Assembly: GCA_016271365.2 (NCBI GenBank)
Contig: CM057452.1
Location: 1,243,873,001 to 1,243,937,000 of the forward strand
Direction of reading: 5' to 3'
DNA length: 64,000 bases
Source: Neoceratodus forsteri
Taxonomy: Eukaryota; Chordata; Ceratodontiformes; Ceratodontidae
A program made the position numbers and the translations under genes. A model generated the notes under the pieces. The model saw only the letters and a program-made list of their open reading frames with translations, was not told the origin of the DNA and did not search any database. Positions 10,482-22,212 of this stretch are shown piece by piece (the stretch's first letter is position 1; the number at the start of each line of letters is the position of its first letter).

Positions 10482-12214
10482 CTACAGTCGTGGGGGGCAG
10501 TCACAGGATCTGGAGGCAATAATGTGCAACTGTAGTCTAGACTTAAAAGTGCCCAGTGTAGGGGCAGTAGAGATGGCAGGGTTGATGCTGTTCAGCCAAA
10601 GAGGAGCTTTGTAAGCGAAAGAACATTGACCCTGGGTGGTGTGACAGTGGGGAACTTGTAGGAGTTGAGATTTTGAACCCCTGGTGACCTGCATGCTGTT
10701 TCTGTTATTTTGTAGCAGGGCAGTGACTCCTGGAGGTGCAAGGCCAAGGCTGATTTTCTTGGCCATTGTGCAGGTCAGGTACTTTATGCAATATGAGAGC
10801 TGGAGCCAGCCAGTTTTAGAATACAGATCGCAGGTGTGGGTAAGACGGTGTGCTCCAGAGATGAGCCGACAAGACTTATTGAGGGCAGTTGAGATACATC
10901 TGAGGGTAGTCGCTGTGGCAGAGCCATAAATGATGAGACCATACTCAATAATCGAGACCATGGAACTCTGTACGGTGATTTTCAAGGCTTCTGGGGTGAG
11001 ATGTTGTCTGTGTCTGTAGAGGAGACCAATTCTGGTGTTCGCTGCCTTTGCCACAGAGTCAACATGGGCACTGAAAGAGAGGTTGGGGTCCAACAGTATC
11101 CCTAGGTATTTGAAGCGTGGAACCTGGTCCAGGGTATTCCCATGCAATGTCATGATAGCCAAGAGTTGAAGCTTGTGCTGATTGTGGGAGTTGCAGAATA
11201 GCATGACTTAGTCTTTTCGTGGTTAAGGACAAGTTTATGCTTAGAAAACCACGACTCAATGGTACAGAAGGCAAGTTGGAGATTCCATTGTAAGAACATG
11301 GGATCCGTGTGAGAGGAGAAAACAACAGCATTGTCGGTGTAGAGGATAATATTCTCAGAGCAGGATTGTGGTAGAGAGTTTAGAAAGAGACTGAAGAGGA
11401 CGGGGCCCAGCATTGATCCTTGTGGGACACCCGATCAAACTGCCAAGGTGCCAGAGTGAGCATTGGCAATTTTCACCTTTTGTGAGTAGTTTTCAAGGTA
11501 GCTTTTGAACCATGACTCCAAGTCAGGGGACAGACCAATGTTCTGAAGTTGGTCGACCAATAGCTGGTGGTGGACAGTATTGAAAGCCTTGGAGAGGTCT
11601 ATGAAAACCGGTCCAGTAAGCATGCCCTTATCGAGAGAATTATGTACTGCCCTGGTGAATTTGAGCAGAGTGGAGGAGGTGCTGTGAACCTTTCTGAAAC
11701 CATGCTGTTGAGTGGACAGTAAGCTGTATTGATCCAGATGGTCAGTTAGTTGGTCAGCTATGATTCATTCAAGTACCTTGGAGAGGGGAGGCAGAATCGA
11801 GATTGGGCGATAGTTTAAGTGGCTAGACTTGTCGCCACTTTTGTGGACTGAGATAACTGAGGCAATTTTCCAAAGGTCTGGGAATTGACTGGATCAGAGA
11901 GAGAGATTCAGAAAACTGGTTAAGGGTAGAAGAATTTCCTCAAGAGTTAGCGACAGTATCTTCAGTTCAGGAGAGTCTCCAGTGGATCCGCATTTGGAGA
12001 TGGCAGTAGTGATGTAGCGGTGTGCAGCGTTCAATGAGACTTCCCGAAAGAAGAAATGGGGGATATTGGCCTGAGCAGGATGGATGTTAGGGGAGCTATT
12101 ATCTACTTCGAAAAAGTCAGGGGGGAGAACAGCACTAAGTTCGGTAAAAGCAGAGTTAAAGGTTTTAGAAATGACTTGGGGGTCCAGGGTAGTGATCACA
12201 TCAACTTTCAGCAT
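10482..12214 (-). pseudogene. L2-like ORF2 reverse transcriptase part
   Basis: Contains FIDLSKAFNTVHHQLL (11435-11623), MLGPVLFSLFLNSLPQ, then YTDN where YADD is expected (11150-11413), so the catalytic box is lost. FKYLGILLDPNLSFSAHV and the C-terminal thumb (RLTHTCDLYSKTGWLQL) follow to 10482. Frame breaks separate the blocks. Confidence 0.8.
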
Positions 12215-12327
12215 GGCAGGAGAGTTTTTTGGTTGTATCCCTGTGATTCCTTTAATGTTATCCCAAAAAGTACGACCATTTCCTCAGGAGTTGGTAAGTG
12301 CGTCCTTATAGAAGGAGCTTTTGTAAG

Positions 12328-13800
12328 TCAGATGGCCTTGGTACAGACATTACGGGCATGTTTGTATTTTTGTAGGTCGGGCAGTGTGCCGATGGCTTTG
12401 GCCACTGCCCAAAGGTGGTCCCTTAGTTTCAACTGTGATAGGAGCTTGGCATTAATCCAGGGATTACAGAGTGTCTTGGCTTTCCTTTTTTTAACTGGAG
12501 CAAAGTGGTTACAGGCCTTGTTGAAAGTGGCAATGAAGAAGTCAAGGGCCAAGTTAACATTTGTAGCCTTGAAAACAGGTTGCCAGTCATTGAGATTCAG
12601 GTAGTGTTTAAGATGAGCAAGTTGTCCATGCGGGAGGACCCTACTGTAAATGAATTTGGGGAGGGTTGAGAAATGTGTTGGACCATTCACATGCGACAGG
12701 GGAGTGGTCATTGAGGGAATCCAGCAGTACGGTGGTGCTGAGGATCCTGGATGGGTTGCTGGTAAGCATCCAGTCCAGCAGGGTGCTAGTCCCAGTCTTA
12801 TAGTTAGATCTTGTCAGTGAGACCACCATCTGTTAGAGGTTAACAGACGCAATAGAATCTTTCAGCTCCCCTGTATCTGATGCTAACCAATTGATGTTGA
12901 AGTCACCTTGTAGGGCAAGTTCAGCGCCTGGAGTTTGGGCATTGATAAACCTGAGGACATCATTGAGACCTTTGACCTGGTCCCTAGGTGGGATGAAGAC
13001 GGATCCAATTGTTAAGGCTTTTTGGTTCAGGCCAAGGAGAATTCTTATGGGTAGCAACTGAGCCAAGGAGTCAAACTTCGGGGATGTGAGGGGGAGCACC
13101 AATAGGGAGTCTTTAACATAGATGGCACAGCCCCCTCTTTCTTGGTGACCCGGCCCAGTCGAAAAATGTTGCATCCTTGTGGTGTTATTGCCTGGTTGGG
13201 AACTTTCGGCATCAGCCAAGTTTCAACCACTGCTAAGACATCAGGGTTGTGTTGCCTTACGAAGGATTGAAGAGCATCAAGCTTAGATAGCAGGCTGCAA
13301 ATGTTGGGAGAAACTAGCCGAAGAGCACCTGCATTAGATTAGTTGCTTGGTTTGCATGGTCCAGGGTTTGGATGGACATTGCCTGAGAGCAGTAGGAGGA
13401 GGAGAAGTAGCAGTTTTAAAGAGCCAAGGCATAGTTCCTTAAGGGATAATTTGAGGTGGAGTTTAGCGTGGGAGCAGTATGTAGGTCCCAGATGGCAGTC
13501 CCAGTAGGATATAGCAAGTTGCAGCATGGTTACCCCAGCCCACAATCTAGGCCTAGGGGAATTAAGCAGTAGCCAAATATTGGCAATAGGTGGGACAGGA
13601 GGAGGACTGGGTGAGTAGTGGAGGGTTCCTTTGGAGAGGTAGGTGTTGTCATGGAAGCAGGTGGAGTGGGAGAGGGGGCAGGGATGGCAGGGGCCAGGAA
13701 GGAAGAAGATGGGAGGAAGAGTGAGGAGGAGGTGGGGTAAGACAAGGTACAGTAGTGACCAAGAGGCAGGCATTTTACAAAGGAGGCGGGGGGGTAACAA
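12328..13800 (-). pseudogene. L2-like ORF2 N-terminal and endonuclease part
   Basis: The leader is Leu-rich and ends LLLLSGNVHPNPGP, the same start signature as the LINE at 25883. The endonuclease follows in several frames: VVETWLMP-like in place of the usual ETWL, GGCAIYVKDSLLVL, VFIPPRDQ, then GDFNINWL with the catalytic Asp/Asn. NDHSPVACEW at about 12700 keeps the Asp-His pair. The piece at 12711-12328 is the linker to RT (ATFNKACNHFAPVKKRK). Broken by at least three frame changes. Confidence 0.8.
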
Positions 13801-13835
13801 GGGACAAATGCAGAGAGTGGGTAGATCTAGAGCCT

Positions 13836-15003
13836 AGTATGAGAAAGTGCTAAAATCGGGCAGGCACTGTGAGGGGCATCAAACAGAGGCGGGCGAGGTG
13901 AGAAAGGACAGTGACAGGAGAACCAATGGGCTATGGAAGGGTGGAGGGAGCAGGACTGGGGGCGGGGTTTAGGTGTATTTAATTAAGGTAGGAGGCAGTG
14001 AGGCGGGCAAAAAATTACAGCAAAAGTCTATGATTTTCAATGGGCGCAAGCAGAGCAAAAGCAGTGAGATACAGGGAGCCAATCAGGGGCAGCACAGGCA
14101 GTGGGTGACCAATCGGGAAGCAAGACAGTGAGAGCTAGACCAATGGAAGCTGCCCATGGCTTCCCCAACCCCAGGCAGGAGTCTTACCCTGGTGCCCTGG
14201 AACTCAGAGGCGGGCAGGAGAGACAGCTGGTGTGGCCAGAGTCAGGAGCCGTGGCACCGTGGAGAGATGGACCCGGCAGCCTGTTTAGGGCTTGATCTAG
14301 TGGGAGAAGAGAGGGGAGGTGAATTAATTTAAGGACAGAGCAGGACAAAAGTAGGAGAGGCCTGTAAAAGAGATTACCAGAGGGGCGTGGAGCGAGAGAA
14401 AAAATACAAAGGCAGAAAACTAAGCTAAAGTGGAGGGCAGCCAAGGTCAGAAACAATGGATATTCCAGACCTGGCACCAGGAAAGTGAGAGACAAAAATA
14501 AAAGAAGAAATAGTCACAGGGCTAGAGGGGTCAAACAAGAATGAGCTGAGTGGGGGTGCAGAAAAGCAGGGAGAGGAGTAAACAGAGAAAGCAGCTGAGC
14601 AACACAATACAGTTTTTCAGACACAGTTTGAAAATTAACAGCAAAATTAGGCAGTAGTCAAACAGTCATGCCAAATTACAGCAGGGCAATGCAGACATAA
14701 AAAATTACGGCAAAATTCTATGATTTTCAATAGGCACAGAGCCCAACAAGAAGAACAAAAGCAGAGAGATACAGGGAGCCAATTAAGGGTAGCACAGGCA
14801 GCGGGTGACCAATCGGGAAGCAAGGCAGCAAGAGCTAGACCAATGGAAGCTGCCAGCGGCTTCCCTGACCCCAGGCAGGAGTCTTACCCTGGTGCACTGG
14901 AACTCGGAGGCGGGCGGGAGAGGTGGCTGGTGCGGCCAGATTCAGGAGCTGCGGCAGCACCGAGAGATGGACCCGGCAGCCCGTTCAGGGCTCGGTCCTG
15001 GTG
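13836..15003 (-). promoter_or_regulatory. Putative tandem 5' UTR/promoter of the L2-like LINE
   Basis: Directly upstream of the LINE start, a block of about 290-300 bp at 14009-14296 recurs at 14697-15003 in the same orientation (about 85% by eye, about 690 bp apart). Each copy begins AAAAAATTAC(A/G)GCAAAA and has three CCAAT-type boxes (AGCCAAT, GACCAATCGGG, GACCAATGG). On the minus strand these are ATTGG boxes. The arrangement is like the monomer promoters of mouse L1. Promoter activity is inference. Confidence 0.5.
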
Positions 15004-16163
15004 CATCTGCTTGAATTTGTTGTCACTGCAGTTTGTGCAATACAGCATTTGAGTGCACTTCCCAGAGGTATAAAGACACTCTGCCTTCAGCATCATGTCA
15101 TAAGGTATTTCCTTTGGGACCATAAATTAAAATCCTGTAATGCAAATCATGTTGTGGCTTATAGCTTACATGTTGCTATTAGTAGTATTTGTTACACATG
15201 TAGAAACAAGTCAGGCAGTATTACACATTAACCCCTTTTAACCCTTTACTTGAAACACTGTAAATAATACAACCTATACACAAATGTCAGAGATTTCTTA
15301 AACTGTTGGCAGGATAGGGTTAATACTGATTCCTAGTTTCTGCCTTTCATTTTTTATTTTAATCCAGCATTTAGTGGCAGGGCTGCTAAGACTATAGTTG
15401 AAGCTGTCAGCTACAGTATAACAAATTAGCATGCTTATGCATAAATTATGGCTGGTTTGGTATAAGAGATAGTCTGAAATATAGGTTGTAAATCTCTAGG
15501 GAACTAACTTGAAAAGAGTATTGGTAAAGGCATCAAACATGCTTAGCTGTTTTCAATCACTTTAACAAGATTAATGTTCCCACTTTAAGGTGACTGACTG
15601 CACCTTCAGCCTGTTGGGTTGCTCACATGATTCCAGTAAAGCATAGAGTGCCAAAAGCAGGACATTACAAAGAAATGTCTTTGATGTGTAAACAAATCAA
15701 ATACCTATATTAGAAATGAAATCTCCATGGCACAATTGATATGACCAATTATTTACAGTAATCCTAACACTATCAGGCCTTACTCTTTCCACCCATGTCT
15801 GACTCATTACATTTGTGACACACAATGTCAGATTGCATATCTCAATGTCTGTCAGCTCATTAAGATGTCACACTTCTAAATTATGCTAATTTTCTCCAGT
15901 AGGAAATCATGTTACAACACTCATAAACCACTTAAGTCCCACACCTATGAAAGGCCAGATGCTGCAAGCAGGGTTGAGAAAAGTGAAAATGAGCAGTTCT
16001 TTAGCTATTCAAGTTTAAATGCCTGGAAGGATCTACCGCATCTGGTCTTTCCCAAAAAAGAATGCTAGTTCAGCCAAAATAGCTTGACTATTGACACTTA
16101 AACAATTTTATTGTGAATGAACGCAATTTACATGGTTTAATGAGCTAGTAGAACCAACAAAGG
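15004..16163. other. Mostly unannotated AT-rich DNA with a possible RT-tail relic
   Basis: No gene seen. At 15883-16065 on the plus strand the translation includes FSYSSLNAWKDLPH, which resembles the end of L2/CR1 reverse transcriptases (xSFSxxxxxWNSLP). It is too short to classify. Confidence 0.3.
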
Positions 16164-17970
16164 CAGACATTTTATTTATTTATTTATTTGTTTGTTTGAT
16201 TATTTATTTATTTATGTCTTTGATAACTGGGTGAGCAAACTGATCCAGAGGACCGTTTTCAGTTGCGACCCGGGCCACCAGGGTGCCAAACACAACAAAC
16301 AATACAATACAGAGATACAATTAGAACAAAACAGTACTGCCAAAAACACTTGATATGAGGTCACATTACATAGTACAAATATTTCAGGGAAATCAGTGCA
16401 TACTGGTGTAGTGATATACATTAAGTGGCTATGCAAAATAAAAGGCTTAACATGGGGATTATGGTAAAGTATTACATGCAATGTACATGTAGTCACTGGG
16501 GAGCCAAAGAAATGAATAGAGTTAAAACGAAGGTTCAGTCTATCACCAGGAGTGGTATAGGCACAAGTCATAGGCAGAAATGTAACTTAAATTAAGTTGC
16601 AGAACCTGCTAACAGTTCAGGATAAAACAGGTAGTAATATCCAGATTGAACAGAGGAGCAGAACAGTGCAAGAGGGTAGGGGCACTGGAGGTAGGGTGAG
16701 GGCATGAAAAGGTGCTATGCCAGGATATGGGCCCTGGTACAGCTCCAGGAACAAGCAGCTTCAGTCCGGAGCCAAGCCCTTGAGTTTGCCTTGAAAGACT
16801 GATGGGAGGGGGATGATCAGATGGACAAAGGAAGTCTATTCCAGAGAGAAGGAGCAGAGACAGAGAAAGCTTTACTACCCATGGCAGTAGTAATGCAAGG
16901 GACTTCCAGTGGGGGAGCAGAGGTGGCCGGAGACTCTGAGAGACCACTCTGTAAGTGAGTAGGGAGGTGTAGGAGGACAGCTGATGGTTTCTGAGTGCAC
17001 TGTAAATGAGGCTGCCCATAATGAAGTCAAAACAGCACTGCAGAGAGAGCCACCCTAAGGACTGGTATAGTGAGTAGTGGTAGGTGGTAAATGGGGCTTG
17101 AAGGACAAAGAGGCAGATGGAGTGGTATGTGGTATGTCAGCGAGTCCATAGGGAGGAGGACATAGTACAGTATATGGGGGAGACGTAGTCAAGGAGGGGC
17201 AGATTTCCTTGAGAAATGGCTAGACAAGCTTCATGGGACAGAAATTGATTTTGGCAGTAGGCAGCACCTAATTTTTGGTGGATTTTCATCACAGTGTTGC
17301 TGATATGTTCATTGAAGGTAAGGGAGGGGTCTAGGGTGACAACTAGATATTTAAAGGCAGGGACAGTTTTGAGTGGAGGGCTGGCAGGGGTAGCAATCAA
17401 GAGTGGGGTATTTGACCTGGCTACCTTTGCTAGGAATGGCTTAGAGCCAAAGAGTATGGCCTTTGCTTTTCCTCATTAACGAGAAGTTTTCTGGAGAGGA
17501 ACCAGCTCTATGCCACCTCAAAATATGCTGTGAGGGTGGTGGACAAGGACTCGGTGGAATTATCACTGTGGTATATGACTAGATCATCTGCATAGAGGAG
17601 GGCCTTGCAATCGATGCTTTCAGCAGGGAGGTCATTAATAAACATAGAAAAAAGTAGAGACCCCAGTATTGAGCCCTGAGATACACTGGTGTAGGTAGGT
17701 AGGTAGCGGAGCAGAGGAATTTTTACCAATCAAGATGGACCAAACCTGCCTGAGAGGTAACTACGGAACCATGTGACCGTGTCTGGTGAGCAGCCAAAGT
17801 TTAACAGGGTGGAGAGAAGGAGAGGGTGGTCTGCAAGGTTGAAAGCTTTTGACAGATCCAAAAATACTGCACCTGTAGCCCTGCCCTTGTCCATATTTCT
17901 AAAGATATGATTTGAGAAAAGTGCCAAGGCAGAGGAGATACTATGGCATTTGCAGAAGTCATACATATTT
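16164..17970 (-). mobile_element. L2-like LINE, 5'-truncated
   Basis: The 3' end on the minus strand is a (TAAA)n-type tail (16172-16216). The coding part is a reverse transcriptase (17966-16609). Sequence identity stops near 17970 with no endonuclease, as expected from incomplete reverse transcription. Confidence 0.8.
16609..17966 (-). pseudogene. LINE reverse transcriptase, truncated
   Basis: Blocks in order: [20 protein letters not shown], then SQGSILGSLLFSMFINDLP, an intact YADD box (ALLYADDLVIY, about 17580), then FKYLVVTLDPSLTFNEHI and a C-terminal portion to 16609. The DLSKAF and YADD aspartates are kept. Frames change around 17730 and 17500. Amino-terminal half missing. Confidence 0.8.
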
Positions 17971-19499
17971 TAACAAGTTTTGAGAAATTTAAGAAGTAGT
18001 TAGCTGTTACTTTTAATTTTTGAAGTACTTTTCTTTTTCCTTTTGCTCATTTGAAAATGTTCTATAGGATAATATGCTGAATGTGAGGAATGGCACACTG
18101 CCAGGTGGCTGACATGTCTAGTTCTGTTCCTTCCACTACATCATCAGCAGCACTGTGACCTCATTGATGGTGACACATTAGGGACATGACCTGGCCTTTA
18201 AATTTAAACTCTAACAGGCACCTGAAACATTTGCTCAAAATGGTGAGATCATCTAGTCTAGCAAATTTAGTTACAATCCCCACCTTAGCTATTCAATAGC
18301 AAACTGTACTGTAAATGGAATATGATTTAAGTATTAATTGTAGTTTATAAAAGTGTATTCTTTCTCTATAATTGCATTCCTAGTAAGTTTTCCTTGTATG
18401 TTTCATAGGATAAGAAAATTTAAACTAGTGGCACTGCAAAGAAAAATTCTCATAAGTCACCAGCACTTTTGTATACAAGGAAAAGGTAGCGGCATGCATG
18501 GTCATCAAATTGCATTTTATTTTAATACATTTTCTTATATATTTTTGAAGATAAAATTTAAGTAATATGCTTAGATTCCTTTGCTGTTTACAGAAAAAAA
18601 AGATAATTTAAAAGATAACTTAGCATAAGATATAAAGAAAAGGAAATAATTTGGGATATGAAATATTTCATTTCATTTTGTTCTAACAACCTTTACAGTG
18701 TTGTTTATATATAAGATAACAGATTAATTTTGATTATTTCTATGAGTGTGTTTAGGTAAACAAAACTAGGAAAATAGAAAGAATAAAGGAAATAAGCATA
18801 CACATTGCACCATATTAGGTGACTGTCAGCGTATTTATTTTATTTTTTATCCTTCAAGGTTATACAGTTAAGGACCACTGTATATACTGTATACCTTAGG
18901 TGTTAATAATATTAAGAATAATTTTACAATTATATTTATAGTTTCTGGATGCTCTCGGTGAAAGATGGATTCGCCAACAAAATGTTGACATTTTTTCTAT
19001 CCAGACCTGTTAATAAAAAATTGATAAGTGAGTTGAGTCCAGTCCCTACATTTTTCTGTTGTTTTTAGTCATTTAGGCACTGGGAGCTGTACTCTTTGCA
19101 CACCCAAAAGTAAAGCAAACAATGAACAGGATTTGGCTAGCGCCAACAAGGCTGATCTTTTTGTATTGTCTTGTTTTTGTTATGTATTGCTGTAATATTT
19201 AGTGTTTTGGGTTGTGTTCTTGTTTTTGGTTTTGCTAGCAGAGATCTCCAAATTGCACACACTTTTTGTAAACAAAACAAATTTAGAAAGCTGGCAGCCA
19301 ACTCATCCCTCTTCTGACCACTTCTGCTGACCACCATCTGAATGAATGAATGAGTACAATTTAAACTTAGTTAGGGTGGTGGTGAAGGGGTGGGCAACCA
19401 CCAGGTGAGGGAGACCTATATGTCACATACCCCCATAATTAGGTAGGAGTGGAGTTTGAAAAAAGGGAGGGGATAGGGGAGATGGGAAAGGCAATGATG
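17971..19499. other. AT-rich DNA without recognised features
   Basis: No open frame longer than chance, no RNA gene and no clear repeat border. Long A/T runs are common (18590-18700). Confidence 0.4.
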
Positions 19500-19798
19500 G
19501 GATAGGACCACACTGGCAGGTGGTCTCATTGAATGCTAGGAGTCTGGGCAAAAAGACAATAGAACTGCAGGCAATGATAGTGGAAGGGGAGGTGGATATA
19601 GCCACTATCACTCAGACATGGGCCTCCCAATACCGGGACTGGGACCTAGTTATCCCAGGGTTCAAGTTATACCACGAGGACAGAGAGCAAGGGAAAAGGG
19701 GTGGCTATCTATGTTAGGGAAGGGATAATATGTAACGGGGGGAGGAAGGCAGGGTGAAAGTCTTATGGTGCAACTCTAGAGCTCAAAGGGTAGGAAGG

Positions 19799-19837
19799 TT
19801 AGATAGATAGATAGATATATAGATAGATAGATAGATG

Positions 19838-19881
<44 letters not shown>

Positions 19882-19882
19882 C
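19799..19882. repeat. (GATA)n microsatellite
   Basis: About twenty GATA units with a few substitutions. It is the 3' tail of the minus-strand L2 fragment; an equivalent array tails the relative at 54182. Confidence 0.95.
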
Positions 19883-19946
19883 TTTAGATTTATAATGCCC
19901 CATTCCATACACTCAGAGCAGATTACATTAACAGTTGAAAATGAAA

Positions 19947-22026
19947 TACTGTATAGTAGATAATACTGGCACGCGATATATTTAGCACTGCTGCCTGGGT
20001 ACCACACATTAGTGCCCGATATATTTAGCGCTCACTGCCCCTGCAATTACAGCAGTGAAAGGGCTGGTACATATTGTGCTGCTGTAATTGAAGCTGATTG
20101 CTATCAGCTTTGCTTTGAAAAAACTTACATACTGGTTCTTTCAGATCCTTGTTTGAACCTGCTGCTCATGTCAGTGCTGTGCTGTTCTACTCTGCTCATT
20201 CTCTGCACGTTCTTCCCTACAGTGTCACTCCTCAAATGGATCCATTCATCACAACCACAGAAGTGGAAATATCCTATGGATCCCTCTTCAAAAGGAGCTG
20301 GTAAGTGCTTCACCCTCTTCAAAATGCAGCTGCTGCACCTCATACACTCACTACACCCCTGAAACCAGGTACAAACTCTGCAAGTATGCTGTAGAAAATG
20401 GAGTTATGGCCACTGTCCACCATTACCTGGCCACAACTGGTAACACCGTAAACAAAAGCTCAGTAAGAAACTGAAAAGCTGACTACTTGCTGAAACTTAA
20501 AAAGACCTCTGATCCTACTGACATGACTCCTGTACTACCAAGCAAACCCCATGGCCATCCCACCCACCTGAAGGATGAACTCGAGTGCCAGCTAAAATCC
20601 ATTGTAAAGACCCTAAGGACTGAAGATGCAGTCGTAAATGGGGGGGTCATTCAGGCAATAGCTGTGGAGATAGTCAAAGCAAACTCCCCACAGCAACTAA
20701 CAGAGAACGGCGGTCATCTTAGCCTTTCTAGTAAATGAGCCTGTTTTTTTTTTTTTTTACAAAGGATTAGATACAGCGACCAGAAGGGCACCAAAGCTGG
20801 GCGCAAAACTCCCAGTAACTTTAATTCATTAAAAGCCTCCTTTTTAAAGTGCATTTCAACTGCCAGTGCCCAATAGCTCATTCCTTCTGGACTGATTTTG
20901 AACATGGATGAGACAGGGCTCAACATGATCCCTGTATTAGAATGGACAATGGAGGCTACTGTGGTGAAAAAAGTGTATGTAACCGGCATCAGTGACAAAT
21001 GCCAGATCACTGTTTTTCTTGCATGCTCACTGGTTGGAGAAATTCTGGCCTCACAGTTGATCAACAAGAGGCGGAGTGCTGCTTGTCATCTGCGGCACAA
21101 GTTTTCAACAGAGTGGGATGTTACCCACTCTGAAAATCATTGGGCCAATGTGGAGACCACCATCCAGTTTATAGATAATGTGTTGGTGCTGCATGTTCGT
21201 GCCCAAATCACTGCCATGGCATTACCGGACAAGCAGAAAGTTCTACTGGTGCTCGATCTCTTAAGAACAGACACTATGGAGGAGGTCATCAAACATCTAG
21301 AAGAGCATAACATTATTCCCGTCTACTTGCCTGCGTCATGCACAGATGCTCTGCAGCCCCGAATGTGTCTGTCAATAAACTCTTTAAATACTTACTAAAA
21401 AAAAGAGTTTACTTCTTTGTATGCTGGGGTAGTGTCAAGCAGAATTATTGCTGATGGGGTGGACAACTTGACTACCGACCTACAACTCCAAAACTTAAAG
21501 GAACATCATTTCAGATGGTTTGAGCAAAGCATTAAATGCTTGAGGGAATGCCATGAGGACTTCATAAGCAGATTTATGCAGGCAGGAATACACCGAGCTC
21601 ATGAGAACTGCCTAGAAGAGTTTAGTAAACATTACAGTTTCTTATAGAGTTTTTTTTAAATGGACTGATACACAGTAAACTGATTCTATTGTCGCCGTTG
21701 GAGCCGCTGGAGCAGACTGCACTTAATTTTGGCTGAAACTGCTGTGACTGACAAGCCCATTGGTTTCTTTCTTTGTATCTTGTTGCTTTGGTTATTTTAA
21801 TTACTTATTTTGGACATGTGAATAAAATAAAGTACCCATTAGTGCATCACCTCCGAGGCTGTTACTGTGCATTGTTTGAAATCGGGTGCAAATCACTTGT
21901 ATCATACTTGTGAATGGAACTGAAATAAAAGCATATATTATTAGCATTCTAATAATATTAGTGGGTGAGAGCTTTCAGCTAATATCGCTAAATTAAAACG
22001 ACCACTAATATCTTCTGCTATACAGT
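19947..22026 (+). mobile_element. Pogo-type (Tc1/mariner superfamily) DNA transposon
   Basis: The ends are imperfect inverted repeats: left CTGTATAGTAGATAATACTGG from 19949, right the reverse complement of CTGTATAGCAGAAGATATTAG ending at 22024. A TA lies on each side (19947-19948, 22025-22026), the target duplication of this superfamily. The interior holds a decayed DDE transposase. Length about 2.08 kb. Confidence 0.75.
20369..21647 (+). pseudogene. Pogo-like DDE transposase, decayed
   Basis: N-terminal helix-turn-helix part: LCKYAVENGVMATVHHYL and SVRN..KADYLLKLKK, then AVVNGGVIQAIAVEIVKANSP and LTENGGHL. The DDE domain starts MNMDETGLNMIPVLEWTME with the first Asp, then CQITVFLACSLVGE and DVTHSENHWANVE. 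The second motif reads VLDLLRTDTMEEV. In the third motif, CTDALQP is followed by RMCLS where LDxS is expected, so the last catalytic Asp is lost near an indel at 21360. A C-terminal piece EHHFRWFEQSIKCLRE runs to 21647. Several frame breaks. Related families encode pogo-like proteins with such motifs. Confidence 0.75.
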
Positions 22027-22212
22027 ATATAACACACACAATAATAATCAAATCACAAACAAATTCAGGTGGAGCTAACAGCAATAGACTTAAAAACTAT
22101 CTATCCTTATACTTTAAACTAATGCATTAAAATCTTTATGAATGAAAAGCCTGGTGGAATAACAAGGTCTTTGAACTCTTTCTAAAGGTTTCCACCAAGA
22201 GTACCTCCCAAA

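Larger units (their letters stand above)
10003..13835 (-). mobile_element. L2-like LINE with VHPNPGP leader
   Basis: The 3' end is a (TAAA)n-type tail (10005-10035 on the plus strand reads TTTATTTATTTA). Next to it is the hairpin-forming word CTTGGCTCAAAGG shared with the LINEs at 25.9-29.2 and 34.2-36 kb. The body runs C-terminal RT (10482) to the N-terminal leader (13800). Scattered stops and frameshifts make it older than the copy at 25873-29172, to which it is most similar. Upstream lies a repeated 5' region (13836-15003). Confidence 0.85.
19797..22212 (-). mobile_element. L2 (Maui-like) 3' fragment, split by a DNA transposon
   Basis: The left piece (19797-19946) is a (GATA)n tail followed by ATTTATAATGCCCCATTCC. 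The right piece (22027-22212) has AAAGCCTGGTGGAATAACAA and TTTCCACCAAGAGTACCTCC. Both match consecutive parts of the L2 fragment at 54182-54480. On the minus strand this is the last few hundred bases of the LINE. It lies inside CR1. Confidence 0.7.

Noticed and set aside
12056..12604. 182-codon plus-strand frame
   Set aside because: Antisense to the L2-like linker and RT; no motif.
16212..16571. 119-codon minus-strand frame near a LINE 3' end
   Set aside because: Lies in the LINE 3' UTR; no similarity.
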